From Littorina saxatilis (lineage: Eukaryota > Mollusca > Gastropoda > Littorinimorpha > Littorinidae), in assembly GCF_037325665.1 (NCBI RefSeq), contig NC_090254.1, positions 18,947,823 to 19,011,822 on the forward strand: a stretch of 64,000 bases of DNA. Direction: 5' to 3'. Under the pieces are notes generated by a model. The model was not told the DNA's origin. It saw nothing but the letters and a program-made list of their open reading frames with translations, and made no database searches. Below, piece after piece: positions 51,791 through 60,749 of the stretch. The number at the start of each line of letters is the position of its first letter. Positions within the stretch are counted from its first letter, which is position 1. A program made the position numbers and the translations under genes.

Positions 51791-52323
51791 GCATGGCTTG
51801 TTAACGTTGTGACGGTGTCATGTTGATACAATGTTGCCATTGTCTCATGGAAAACAAATTGATGAGGCTTGTTGTCGCAAGGTCGTGTTAACGAAACGTC
51901 TAAAATGACGTCAAAATAGCACTGACAGAATAACATATTAAGCTTTAAATATCCGAATACACAGCATAGCTTCAAGACATGACAGTTCCCTGCTAACACA
52001 AAATACAAGTGTACAAGTATAATGTATACCTAAACCTATTATCTTCTGCAGGCACATTGTAAATGTGAGCACATAATATACTAAGTATGATCCAATATTC
52101 ATCTGCAATGTATTTCCAAAATTCATCAGTAATACATCGCATAGGCCTCCAACGCGAAAACTTGTAATGCTTAAGAGAAGAACATGTCTCTAACAGAGCA
52201 CCACACCACATTTGACAGTCAGGACAGGACTTTCACTTCAGAATGGACACTCACCAAAAACTTCCCATCGGGAGAAAACCTACAGAGTTGGTGAGACTGA
52301 CGAAATAGCTCAGAAAAATTCAT
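40039..52323 (-). CDS. WRAP73: WRAP73 (WDR8) 5' half, coding exons 1-8
   Basis: WD-repeat protein of the centrosome/spindle pole; vertebrate WRAP73/WDR8 works there with SSX2IP in spindle and cilium assembly (family knowledge). Coding exons, 5' to 3' on the minus strand: 52323-52255, 50363-50268, 48980-48924, 46359-46243, 45682-45610, 45141-45038, 43512-43426, 40173-40039. Every intron has GT and AG ends and the phases match (0,0,0,0,1,0,0,0). They encode residues 1-246, starting MNFSELF (human MNFSEVF). Family landmarks are present: [55 protein letters not shown] and [12 protein letters not shown]. Exon 8 ends after the lysine of DEK, in phase 0, exactly where exon 9 on the opposite strand begins. 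The start was chosen by homology and is the first ATG of the exon. No stop or frameshift is seen. Recognition is from memory of the human protein but is unambiguous. Confidence 0.95.
40315..40471 (+). mobile_element. TA-flanked MITE, CAGTGGAACC family, complete copy
   Basis: 157 bp with TIRs CAGTGGAACCTCCCTTTAAG and CTTTGAAGGGGGGTTCCACT, flanked by TA on both sides (40313-40314, 40472-40473). It lies in the WRAP73 intron upstream of exon 8, next to a SINE. Confidence 0.8.
40502..40842 (-). repeat. tRNA-derived SINE upstream of WRAP73 exon 8
   Basis: Same family as 5782 and 27534, in the same orientation as WRAP73 and directly adjacent to the MITE ending at 40471. Confidence 0.75.
41269..42101 (+). 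mobile_element. MITE of the same family expanded internally to 833 bp
   Basis: Begins TACAGTGGAACCCG and ends GGAGGGTTCCATTT then TA, so both MITE ends are present, but the middle is a tandem array of about ten 71-75-bp units (motifs TTTTTAAGACC, CTCAGACTTTCTGTTC, TTAACCTCTGTAAA, TTACCCCCATTTTAAGA). The array is made of the MITE's own internal sequence. Confidence 0.8.
42197..42968 (+). CDS. Unidentified 772-bp exon-like ORF inside WRAP73 intron 7, opposite strand
   Basis: Open reading frame bounded by an acceptor (TTTCTACCACAG, ending at 42196) and a consensus donor (GTAAGT, starting at 42969). The exon would start in phase 1 and end in phase 2; if not spliced, the frame stops at TAA 42970-42972. 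It encodes about 257 residues rich in Ser, Asn, Thr, Pro and Met, for example [35 protein letters not shown] and [12 protein letters not shown] recognise no domain. Codon use and composition look like real coding sequence, unlike the nearby MITE and G-rich repeats. It is on the same strand as the p53-family gene, 10.4 kb upstream, and its phase is compatible with that gene's leader exon. It could be an upstream p53-family exon, part of an intronic gene, or a retrocopy. Confidence 0.5.
43019..43210 (+). repeat. (GGGGGAG)n G-rich tract in WRAP73 intron 7
   Basis: About 190 bp of G4-8 runs separated by single A, starting 50 bp after the donor of the unidentified ORF. It has strong G-quadruplex potential on the plus strand; the WRAP73 pre-mRNA carries the C-rich complement. 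Confidence 0.9.
44052..44465 (-). repeat. tRNA-derived SINE, ATTGATTG-tailed type, in a WRAP73 intron
   Basis: Near-identical partner of 16904-17311, differing at only a handful of positions by eye. It lies between WRAP73 exons 6 and 7. Confidence 0.75.
46594..46836 (+). repeat. 64-bp minisatellite, about 3.7 copies, in a WRAP73 intron
   Basis: Unit CAGGACTTAGAGAAACTCTG to ATATCGGTCCCAAGAC, starting at 46594, 46658, 46722 and 46786. It lies between exons 3 and 4, followed at 47081 by the ~850-bp element. Confidence 0.85.
47081..47952 (-). mobile_element. ~850-bp non-autonomous element, copy 2
   Basis: Reverse copy in the WRAP73 intron between exons 3 and 4: right end TTAGTCAAGTTTTGACTAAA near 47087, left end CTTACGCGACTTG near 47952, internal TG run at 47152-47200. 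Confidence 0.75.
48131..48502 (+). repeat. tRNA-derived SINE, GAAGAAG-tailed type
   Basis: Head GGATGTAGCTCAGTCGGTAG next to a poly-G run of about 20, B box near 48188, tail GAACGCAGAAGAAGAAGAAG ending about 48500. It is in the WRAP73 intron between exons 3 and 4, antisense to the gene. Confidence 0.75.
49103..49266 (+). repeat. (TG)n then (GA)n microsatellite
   Basis: TG run with TATG variants to 49200, GA run to 49266, abutting the ~850-bp element at 49272. Confidence 0.95.
49272..50135 (+). mobile_element. ~850-bp non-autonomous element, copy 3
   Basis: Follows a TG/GA microsatellite directly; left end AAGTCGCGTAAGGCGAAAAT, right end ATTTAGTCAAAACTTGACTA. Internal CA run at 50031-50064. 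It ends about 130 bp from WRAP73 exon 2. Confidence 0.75.
50693..51227. mobile_element. MITE with an internal perfect 131-bp direct duplication
   Basis: Ends: CAGAAGGGGTCTCTATGGAC on the left, inverted CAGAAGTGGTCTAAGTCGAC on the right, with inner inverted GGTGCACTTCCTGTA and TACAGGAAGTGCACC. Inside, 50787-50917 and 50918-51048 are identical by eye. It is in WRAP73 intron 1. Confidence 0.65.
51233..51516. mobile_element. MITE with GGTGTGGTTA-type inverted ends
   Basis: AGGCACAAAAAAAAAAATAG then GTGTGGTTAAGGTAAC on the left; GTTACCGTAACCACACCTC then poly-T and AGGCCT on the right. The internal TAGGGTAGGTCGGG segments link it to the elements at 53801 and 55050. Confidence 0.6.
51550..51710 (+). 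repeat. Short array of GCGAATCGTCATAG-type repeats
   Basis: TTCGCACTTT, GGTGCGAATCGTCATAGTGA, AAAAAGTTCGAATCGTCAGC recur four to six times, followed by a 70-bp GA run. It lies in WRAP73 intron 1. Confidence 0.6.
51715..51787 (+). repeat. (GA)n microsatellite in WRAP73 intron 1
   Basis: About 36 GA units. Confidence 0.95.
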
Positions 52324-53352
52324 GTTGTGTAAGTGGAGCTTTTCCTGCTGTCTCACTATACTATAGAGGCCCGTAAGCGTAGAAATAACGACTGTCACAG
52401 CGTTGCGATGCAAGTGTTGACATGTGAATGCGCCATTTTGAAAGTGGCGCTAAAGGCACGGACAAACTGCAAAATCATTATACAATGTTGTGTTTTTCCG
52501 TGTGCAAAACATTTATTTCGCCATCATAAGGGTTACCATCATAAGAGTTTGAAGTTTTCAAATTAATTCGATGCATTTTTCTTTTTAATGAAACGAACTT
52601 TCATTAGCTGCGGATATTTTTCGCGCGCAAAACGCCTAATAACGTCTTACACATGCGTCTTAAAAATAGTGCCACGTCAAAATATCTTTTGTTACAGCAT
52701 GGACACCGATGTCAAACAAAATATTTTGGGTGGAAGAATATCACTAGAAATTTTTTTTCCAAATGTAAATCATGCGACCAAATACGTTGCTCATATTTAT
52801 TCGGCGGAGCAATTGTGAACGGGAAATTTTGTTGAGGCGTGCTTCGCACCACGTGTTCAGTTATGGTAGACAGTCCTCATGAGAAGAGCACCGACTTTGT
52901 TTTGATGGGGTTGTGCCGTTAGCGTGTGCTCAATTTTCATGACACCCATTGGTGATAGCTTTGACATTCCATCGGTCTTTGTTTATGAAGACCTTTGGAG
53001 TTTGTGCAGCTTTTCAGTCTGGAACTTTTGGAACTATTTTTGTGCTGACCTGCATCTTTCTCAACGAGTTGTGTCGGTGTTCTGAACCAACATGGCGGAC
53101 ATTCTTTGACTTGAGTCGAGTCGGTGTCTCGCAGGAATCATTTTTAGGTAAATCGTGCTTTTTCTATTTTGCACAAGAGTATGCATCGAGAAGATGCTAT
53201 TGAGACGAAGCTTTTCAGCAAATTGTGTACTTTATTTTTCAGTTTATCAGAAGTATACATGTTATCAGCTGCGATGTTTACTTTCATTTTCGATGACCGT
53301 CAGAAGTTCCTTTGTTTTGTTTTTGTGCAGGGTCGGACGAACAGCATCCAAG
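52324..53352. promoter_or_regulatory. Divergent promoter region between WRAP73 and the p53-family gene
   Basis: About 1.03 kb separates the two start codons, which point away from each other. No TATA box stands out. Two YY1-type motifs are present: GCGCCATTTT around 52431, inside a small palindrome (GCGCCA, 9 nt, TGGCGC), and AACATGGCGGAC around 53088. A probable non-coding p53-family leader exon ends at 53147 (AG then GTAAAT), followed by a 183-bp intron to the acceptor at 53330. The leader would contain a five-codon upstream ORF (ATG at 53090, MADIL, stop) in good Kozak context. Promoter function is inferred from geometry and motifs only. Confidence 0.5.
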
Positions 53353-56300
53353 ATGTCGCAGGTGGAGGGGACACCACCAAACCCCATGTCTCAAGAGACG
53401 TTCGATTTCCTGTGGCAAACTTTGGGAGATGTTAACGAGGCCGAGTAAGAAAACTTTTTTGTTTGGGGGGGGGGGGGGGGGGGGTTCGATTAATATTTTG
53501 TTTTAGCAGGCTTATGGTGTATCGGCCAATTTAAGTGATTAATAGTGAGAAGCTTGGACTATTCACAACCGACGCAAGATCTGTTATGTGCATGATGTTT
53601 CTAGAAAGGCTGAGGCTCTGGAATTGGTGTAGTGGGCTCTGATTTACCCTGCGATCAGATTTCTGGATTTCCACTGTGGCCTCGTTGATCTTGTAGAAAC
53701 TCCACACTAATAAACCCCCCTCCCTTCCATAGTACGAATAATTGAGCTTATGTACTTACCATTCATAGGATCGAATTCGTTCAACCAACATTTTATTTTA
53801 AGGCCAAAAAAAAAAATTGTCTGTTTCTGGTAACATGGCTAAAAAAAATAGGGTCGGTAGGTCGGGATTTTTTTTATATTTTTTATATTTTTTATCCCAA
53901 ATGTAGACCAATAAAACTAACTTTAAAAATCGTGCAAAGAGACTGGATTCACTATACATAAAGACAAGACACTCAACACATTTACAAATCGTCAGCGGAC
54001 TTTCGTTTTCACACGTTTTTGTTGTTCATTTTCTCACCCTGTCCTTTACCACCAAAAAATAAATTAAAACATTTTGAGTTTGGAAAAAAAAGTTTAGGGT
54101 CGGCGCCGAAATTTAGGGTCGGTCGGGTGACCAGAAACAGACCAATTTTTTTTTTTGGCCTAAGCTTAGAAATTTGCTAGAATTAACAGGCAGTCATCAG
54201 TATCTCCCAAAATAGACATTCCTAGTTAACTTCCCTGGCAGGTAGATGTTCTTAGCACAATTGCTACTGAACTATGCAAGCGTTCCTGAGGTCATAGGTT
54301 CGAGTCCTGCCATCAGCATCACGTTTATTTTTTTTAATTAAAAAACTCGAACTGTTTTACTTTTTTTTTACCCTCTCAACTCTCCTTTCTTTTATTTTGC
54401 TATATATTCTTCTTTACTCCAAGGCATTTTCGGTGGTCGAACTGAGTTTGCAACAACAAAGCTCACGGGTCATTGATTCGGCATTGATCACTGAATTGGT
54501 CCGTGAATCACTGGTCCCGAGACTAGAAGCAGCATTAGTTAACAAAATTCAATACTTTAATCATAAACATGGAAACAATATAAAAAATAAAGAACATCTT
54601 TCAGTCATGGAAAAACTTAAAATGCTTCGACAAAATCTCTTGACAGAATCGCATCTCTCGCTACAGTCGGTCACTCATCAGTAATTGCGCTGTTGCTGAA
54701 ATAAGTCTTTCTGAGTCTGAAACTGACTAGCATTATTCTATCTCAAAATAAGCAAAGACCGCAGTTCTTTGAATTAAACTTGAGAAGAAAATCTTTTATG
54801 AAGCACTCGTTGGACTTAAACAAAATGTAGGTATTTTGTGGAGAGTGCCTGAGGGGCTCAGTAACCAACTCGCCGGATCTCCAGCTAGGGGGAGATAGTC
54901 TTTCCTCGTCATGCAGACTGGCATCAGAATGTATACTCTTTGCCAGGCTTCATATGGCCAGTCACCCCCAACAGTTAAATATCCTCTAGCACTTCAAGTA
55001 GACTAAGCAGTCTTGGGATATGTGGGGATAATTTGGGATATTCCCTTTAAGGCCCCCCCAAAAAAATGTCTGTTTCTGGTCACCCGACCGACCCTAAATT
55101 TCGGCGCCAACCCTAAACTTTTATTTTCCAAACTCAAAATTTTTTTAATTTTTTTTTTGGTGGTAAAGGACAGGGTGAGAAAATGAACAACAAAAACGTG
55201 TGAAAACGAAAGTCCGCTGACGATTTGTAAATGTGTTGAGTGTCTTGTCTCTATGTATAGTGAATCCAGTCTCTTTGCGCGATTTTTAAAGTTAGTTTTA
55301 TTGGTCTACATTTGGGGTAAAAAAAAAAAAAATCCCTACCTCAGACCTGTTTACCCTTACGATTTTGGCGTAATTTATTACGATTTTCTGCAAAAAATAC
55401 GCCATTCCGCTATCCGTGTCAAGACTACGATTTTCATAAATAAAAAAAATGTTAATTTTTTTTATTTTTTTTTAAATTTTTTTATCAATTCACATGTTTG
55501 GCATTGTTTTTTTCAATGGCAAAATGGGGTGAAAAAGCACAGGACTGACCAGAGATCATGTCTGTCTGATGAGACGCTGGAGAGCCTTATTCTAGTGGTG
55601 AAGTCTCGCCCTCACTCATTCGGCAAGCGCAAGTACAGTAGAGAAGCGCTTGACACACTGAAAAAGGCCTACTACGAGCAAAAGAAAAAGAATCAGTGAT
55701 GCATGTGCTTTTGATGTGATCTTCTTTGAAATTATGATGACTACAAAAACTGACTGATGTGTTTTGTTTTTGAATGATGGATATATGTGCATGATTGCGT
55801 TTCGCAGACACAGTTGTCATGTGCGTTGTAATTGGCGACGAATGCTGGATGATTACTATTTTTGTGCCAGGATTACTATTTTTGGGGCTGAGCTTTACTC
55901 CAAAACACTTATGGGGGTAAACAGGTCTGCTACCTACCGACCCTATTTTATTTAGCCATGTTACCAGAAACAGACAATTTTATTTTTTTGGGCCTTTAAA
56001 TCATATTTTCCTAATGCGAAGTGTGAGCAGTTTGGATGGATACATCAACATGTTTGCTGTAGCTACACTTAACCTCAAGAAAGTTGGTTCCGGTGGCTCC
56101 TCCCGTTTTTATCTAGAATAGCAAAGACTGACACTGTATAAGAGAGGTGACTTAAATTAATAAAGGGGGGGGGGTGTTGTATGAGACGCTTGAGTGAAGC
56201 CAATTTTAGTGCTCGTATCATGCTCAACTTTAGCATTTGGGTCTTTCTCTAGTTGTGTATTGGCTTCTACTTCTCGTGGTAATAGCATACTAACACTTAC

Positions 56301-56640
56301 ACTGTTACACTTACAGTGACAGATTTTTGCTACCTTTATGGGGTGATCAAAAACATTTTTAAGAAAGGCTTCATATCCTTTACTTTTAATTTCAGATCCT
56401 TGTCCTTTCTTGTTGTTCATACACGTATAGTTCATGGGTGTGTGTGTGTGGTTTCATATCTTTTGTGCTCTAAAAATGTTCAAGTTTCATTAAAGAGGTC
56501 TGGTCATTTGTTGCAGTGATTATACCCAGATAACCAACAGGGCATTGGATCTGGGGATTGATCTCCCTGATGAATCGACTTCATTACATGTGGAGAGATT
56601 CCATGTGGCAGGGGGTGGATTGAATTCTTCCAGTTCCAGG
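53331..56640 (+). CDS. p53/p63/p73-family transcription factor, first two coding exons (partial)
   Basis: Start of a p53-family gene. The exon at 53331-53444 has a TGTGCAG acceptor, 22 nt of leader, ATG at 53353, 30 codons and a phase-2 GTAAGA donor. The next exon, 56517-56640, adds 41 more codons after the split Asp and ends in phase 0 at GTGAGT. The N terminus holds SQETFDFLWQTL, matching the transactivation segment of mollusc p53/p73 proteins (squid SQETFNLLWDSL) and human ETFSDLWKLL. The MDM2-contact pattern F-x2-L-W-x2-L is intact (F17, L20, W21, L24). Exon 2 contains YTQI and TSLHVE, resembling the squid protein. The DNA-binding, tetramerisation and any SAM exons are not in the window, so p53, p63 or p73 subtype cannot be assigned; invertebrates usually have one combined gene. 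It is divergent from WRAP73. Confidence 0.88.
53801..54161. mobile_element. MITE, AGGCC-A(n)-CTGTTTCTGGT family
   Basis: 361 bp in p53-family intron 1. Ends AGGCCAAAAAAAAAAATTGT then CTGTTTCTGGT, and inverted ACCAGAAACAGACCAATTTT then GGCCT. Core motifs GGGTCGGTAGGTCGGG and GGGTCGGTCGGG. Confidence 0.7.
54200..54700 (+). other. Non-coding stretch with a tRNA-like fragment and a short open frame
   Basis: GGTTCGAGTCC at about 54298 (B-box-like) suggests an old SINE. A frame to TAA at 54682-54684 encodes a helical, Leu/Lys-rich segment (VMEKLKMLRQNLL), but it has no clear splice sites and no recognised homology. Confidence 0.3.
55050..55998. mobile_element. Second AGGCC MITE, carrying a nested transposon
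   Basis: Same ends as the element at 53801 in reverse order (CTGTTTCTGGTCACCCGACC near 55070; ACCAGAAACAGACAATTTTA near 55962). Inner sequence (GTAAAGGACAGGGTGAGAAA, GTCCGCTGACGATTTGTAAA) matches it. It is interrupted by the insertion at 55342-55929. Confidence 0.7.
55342..55929. mobile_element. Nested DNA transposon with 15-bp perfect TIR and 6-bp target duplication
   Basis: Ends CAGACCTGTTTACCC (55342-55356) and GGGTAAACAGGTCTG (55915-55929) are perfect inverses, with imperfect pairing for about 15 bp more. CTACCT flanks both sides (55336-55341, 55930-55935). The interior has a frame ending at TGA near 55697 with a charged segment (KKHRTDQRSCLSDETLESL), possibly a transposase or exapted-gene fragment; family not recognised. 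Confidence 0.7.
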
Positions 56641-58776
56641 GTGAGTTTTTGTGTGTGTGAAATGCGTCTTTTTCATGAGAAAGAAAAGGAATACTGCACC
56701 TGACCACAGTATCAGGGTTGAGCAGTAGGCTGCAAAGAAGTCTTGCTTGCTTAACAAATGGTACTCGTTCCATTCTGTGGAGGTTTTTCTCAGTATTCTG
56801 CGAGTGTCGTGATATTGTTTGAGTCGATTAAATGAACATTCGCTTTCTGATAACCTTTGAAGTATCACACCTGTGGCTTTTCCGAAATTAGACCTGAAAA
56901 TGCGTCATTAACTTAAGCTGAGCTCTGTTCATAGTACAGAGACTGATTGGTGTCACCTCTGCAGCATTAACTTGATTCTTCTTAAAGCCACTGTGCCTTT
57001 TCTGAGTTAAGTTATATTCAGGAAATTCCGTACATACGCTTAGGGTTTCTGTTTCTCATCATATTCTGAGCCGGCGAACGCAAGAAGAAGAAGAATCATA
57101 ATCTGAGCATATCAACTATCATTCCAGTTCTTGCTGTGCTCGTAAAATAAATAAGCCTCAGGTAGCCTAACATATACTTTCACAAATGGTTGGGCAGGAT
57201 GGTAATTGTAGTCACCTTTACATGCATTCACAAGTTATCGTGAGGGGTTTATCCATTCAGTCATCACTTCCAGTTTTTAGACATCGCAGGGGGCATAACT
57301 TATGCATGTTGGTGTGACTGAGAGGAACTTTTCAATGAGCAATTTTCTTTCTTACCTCCCTTTACCTGTTGGTCCTGTGAGGCCGTGTATTTACTATTAC
57401 AGCAGCACTATTTTTAGCTCGGTTCACTTTCGTAGGAACTTGAAGCAGGTAAAAACAATATGAACAGTGGTCTAGTAGGATGGAGAGAAGATTGTGGCTG
57501 AACTTGAATGCTTTGAAGAAGCGATTTGCAGTGACCAAGGTATTGTTTTTGATTTGTTTTTAATGTTGCTGTGTTCAAATGGACTCTGAACTAAAGTCAG
57601 TTAGTTGTAAGGTGACCGTTCTTCTAATTTTCGCACTTTTTCTGGATCTTTCCTGTTGCTGTGAACAACGTCAAATCTGCACCTGATATTCCCAGGGGTG
57701 GGATTTGTAAGCTGATCTGTGTAAATACCCTTTTTTTGTCGCTCTTTAGTTGAATGATTGTGTGTTTAAAATGCATGAAATGATGTTCAAACTATGAAAA
57801 TGTCTTCTTTTGGGGGGCTGACCCCCTTTTTCAGAGGCATGCCCCCTCCAAAACCCTGTCCCCTTCTGTAAGCTTTTTCATTTCACCCCAGTCTATCCAA
57901 ACATATTTGGTGAGAGATGATTGTGGAAGTGAGGATTGTTCCTGGTAGTATATATCTGTGACGCATGAAAGTATGTGTGTGTGGCCGCTTGCTGTAATTT
58001 CAGAGGTTTTTTTCTTAGTTACACGCGTTCTATTTATGTTGTTGTTTTGTAATGCATTAGTACGCCATTCTGATCAGTGCAAGTGGAACTTGTCATTAGT
58101 GTCATGAACAGCTCTTCTGAAGTCTGAACAATATTTCAACAGATTGGGGATTGTGTGATGGGTGTTCTTATGCTTGTGGCATGGTTTGTATTTGGTTTTC
58201 TGTCAAAGATTTTTTTAAATGTATGAAGATTTTGATTGAATCAAGAGTATCTGGTTGAAGGGAGATAATCAGGTTGAAATGTCCACCAGATTCTTTCAGT
58301 GCTGTTGAAGAAAGACACTTGTTCTTGTCCACGACGTTTTTCTTTGACATTTTTGTTATGGGTTAGTGGATGTTGTCGGAATACTTTTATATACTGATAT
58401 TGCGGCTAGGTTTGCAAATTGCACAGGGAAAGGATGGTTAGGACCCATGATCATTTAATATCACTTTGACTATTGGACTAGTATTTTTTTTCAGCTCTCG
58501 GGCAAAGTTTGGTCCCTGATGCAGACTTTTTTTAAAAATCTAACACATTGTTCTGAACCCTGGCTGGTCATTGATCAACCTTTGAATAAATTTAACATGT
58601 AGGTCTGAACAAACAGTTTCTGTAGCCGAAACATTTGGACCAGATACATGATTTTAAGCCAGGTCCACTAGACCTGTTCTCTTACTCTTAGTCAGTGAAA
58701 GACACTGCAGAATAACTATTAATTAAGTAGAAGTGCAATGCCAAGGCACTGCATACCCCAGCGAAGGACAAATCCG

Positions 58777-58985
58777 CTCTCTCTCTCTGTCTCACTCTCA
58801 CTCTCACTCTCACTCTCTCTCTCACACACTCTCTCACACACACATACACACACCCCAAGTCACACATGCACAGGCACACACATTCACGCACTCACTCACT
58901 CTCACACAAACTTCATACACACAAAACACACACAGACGGACACACACATCTTTACAATCAAACACACACACACGCATACACACTA
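58777..58985 (+). repeat. CT/CA-rich microsatellite in a p53-family intron
   Basis: CTCTCA and CACACA runs directly 5' of a truncated SINE. Confidence 0.9.
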
Positions 58986-59384
58986 GTCTTTCGGATGAGA
59001 CGAAAACCGAGGTCCCTTCGTGTACACTACATTGGGGTGTGCACGTTAAAGATCCCACGATTGACAAAAGGGTCTTTCCTGGCAAAATTGTATAGGCATA
59101 GATAAAAATGTCCACCAAAATACCCGTGTGACTTGGAATAATAGGCCGTGAAAAGTAGGATATGCGCGGAAATGGCTGCGATCTGCTGGCCGATATGAAT
59201 GCGTGATGTCACTGTATTGTGTAAAAAAAATTCCATCTCACACGGCCTAAATAAATCCCTGCGCCTTGAATATGTGCGCGATATAAATTGCATTTAAAAA
59301 AAATTTAAATAAAAATCCCTGCGCTTAGAACTGTACCCACAGAATACGCGCGATATAAGCCTCATATTGATTGATTGATTGATA
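58985..59384 (+). repeat. ATTGATTG-tailed SINE, 5' truncated
   Basis: Contains GTGCACGTTAAAGATCCCAC, GGGTCTTTCCTGGCAAAATT, TGACTTGGAATAATAGGCCG and a (GATT)n tail near 59366-59384. It is preceded directly by a CA-rich microsatellite instead of the tRNA head. Confidence 0.65.
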
Positions 59385-59396
59385 TTGACATACAAA

Positions 59397-59945
59397 CTTA
59401 TGCACACGTACACACATATACACACACTCTCTCTCTCTCTCTTTCTGTCTGTCTCTCTCACACACACACACACGCAACCACACACACATAAATAACCACT
59501 CTCTCACTCTGACACACACCCCAAGTCACACAAACACACACGCACACACACACAAATCTCATGCACACAAAACACACTCGTACGCATATAGACACGCGAA
59601 CACACACCCTTGCACCCATACACTCTCTCTCTCACACATGTACACACCCCAAGTCACACACACACACACACTCTCTCTCTCTCTCACTCATGCTAACTCA
59701 CACGTACGCACTCACTCACACACACAAACTTCGTACACACAAAACACACACTCATGCGCACATATAGGCAGACGGACACCCACACCTTTACAAACACACA
59801 TACACACACATTGACTCACACAAATCTCATACACAGAAAACACACACTCATAGTCATACGCTCATAGACAGACGGACACAGACATCCTTGCAAACACACA
59901 CGCATAGTAACACATGTGCTGAAAATGCACACACACACACCGCGC
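59397..59945 (+). repeat. CA/CT-rich microsatellite after the SINE tail
   Basis: About 550 bp of CACA, CTCT and ACACAAA variants; blocks such as CACCCCAAGTCACAC recur at 59517 and 59647. Confidence 0.9.
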
Positions 59946-60749
59946 AAGAGAGAAAGAATGCAGGGAGGCATGCCGTCATGATGCATTAAATGACGTCAAA
60001 ACCTTTCTACGCCATCTTCTTACGCGATCTTTATCCATAGACTCTGAAACTACGGAATTTCTACCCGACCAAAGCGGCCTTGGGTGGCGTTTGCTAAAAA
60101 AATGGGGGCGCCCATGTCACCCACCGTATTTTAGTTAGTATGTTCCCAATTTTGGGTGAACTTCCATCTCCAACTGTAGCCCCTGATCGGGCACAACGAA
60201 TCCTTTATCATGTATTATCGGCATGAAAATTTCTCAAGTCGATTACAGTATAGCGTTCGTGGGATACAGTTCGGGTTATGTTGCAAATGGGAAATATGAT
60301 GGTTGGGACCCATGGGATCACTGAGTATTGGTCAGCTGAATATACAGGGTTCAGCCCAGGAGAAAAAGACTGTGGGTCATTTGATCCCCTCCACCAGATT
60401 TGGATGGGAGGCATAGTCTTGGTGTCATTTTCCACTTAAGTTTTAGTGTTGCCTTAGTTACAGTTAAACCCTGCCTGTTATTAGTTTTAGGTTTCTGCTT
60501 AGAATTTGTATGCATGTTGATTTTTTGGTTCCTATTCCTGTGCTGTTTTTTGCAATTCACAAAGATAAAAAATTTTCCATGATTGTGTTAAATACTGTAC
60601 CAGCTCACTTTCAGTCAAGACACTTATCATGTTATATTGCAGACCTCTAAAGAGATTGTTGATGTTGATTTATGTCACTGATTTGATAGGTTCTCTGCAT
60701 GTGCTAAACTTCTTCTCCTCTTTGGATTTCAAACCGTGATATAAATATA

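Larger units (their letters stand above)
56641..60749. other. p53-family intron, no exon recognised
   Basis: 56641-58730 is moderately AT-rich and largely free of repeats, with no frame resembling the p53 DNA-binding domain. Microsatellites and a SINE fragment occupy 58777-59945. Confidence 0.5.

Noticed and set aside
40039-52323. WRAP73 as two paralogous copies, or a pseudogene pair
   Set aside because: The two halves share no exon, both are intact, and the junction phase and residue match exactly; one gene in two pieces is simpler.
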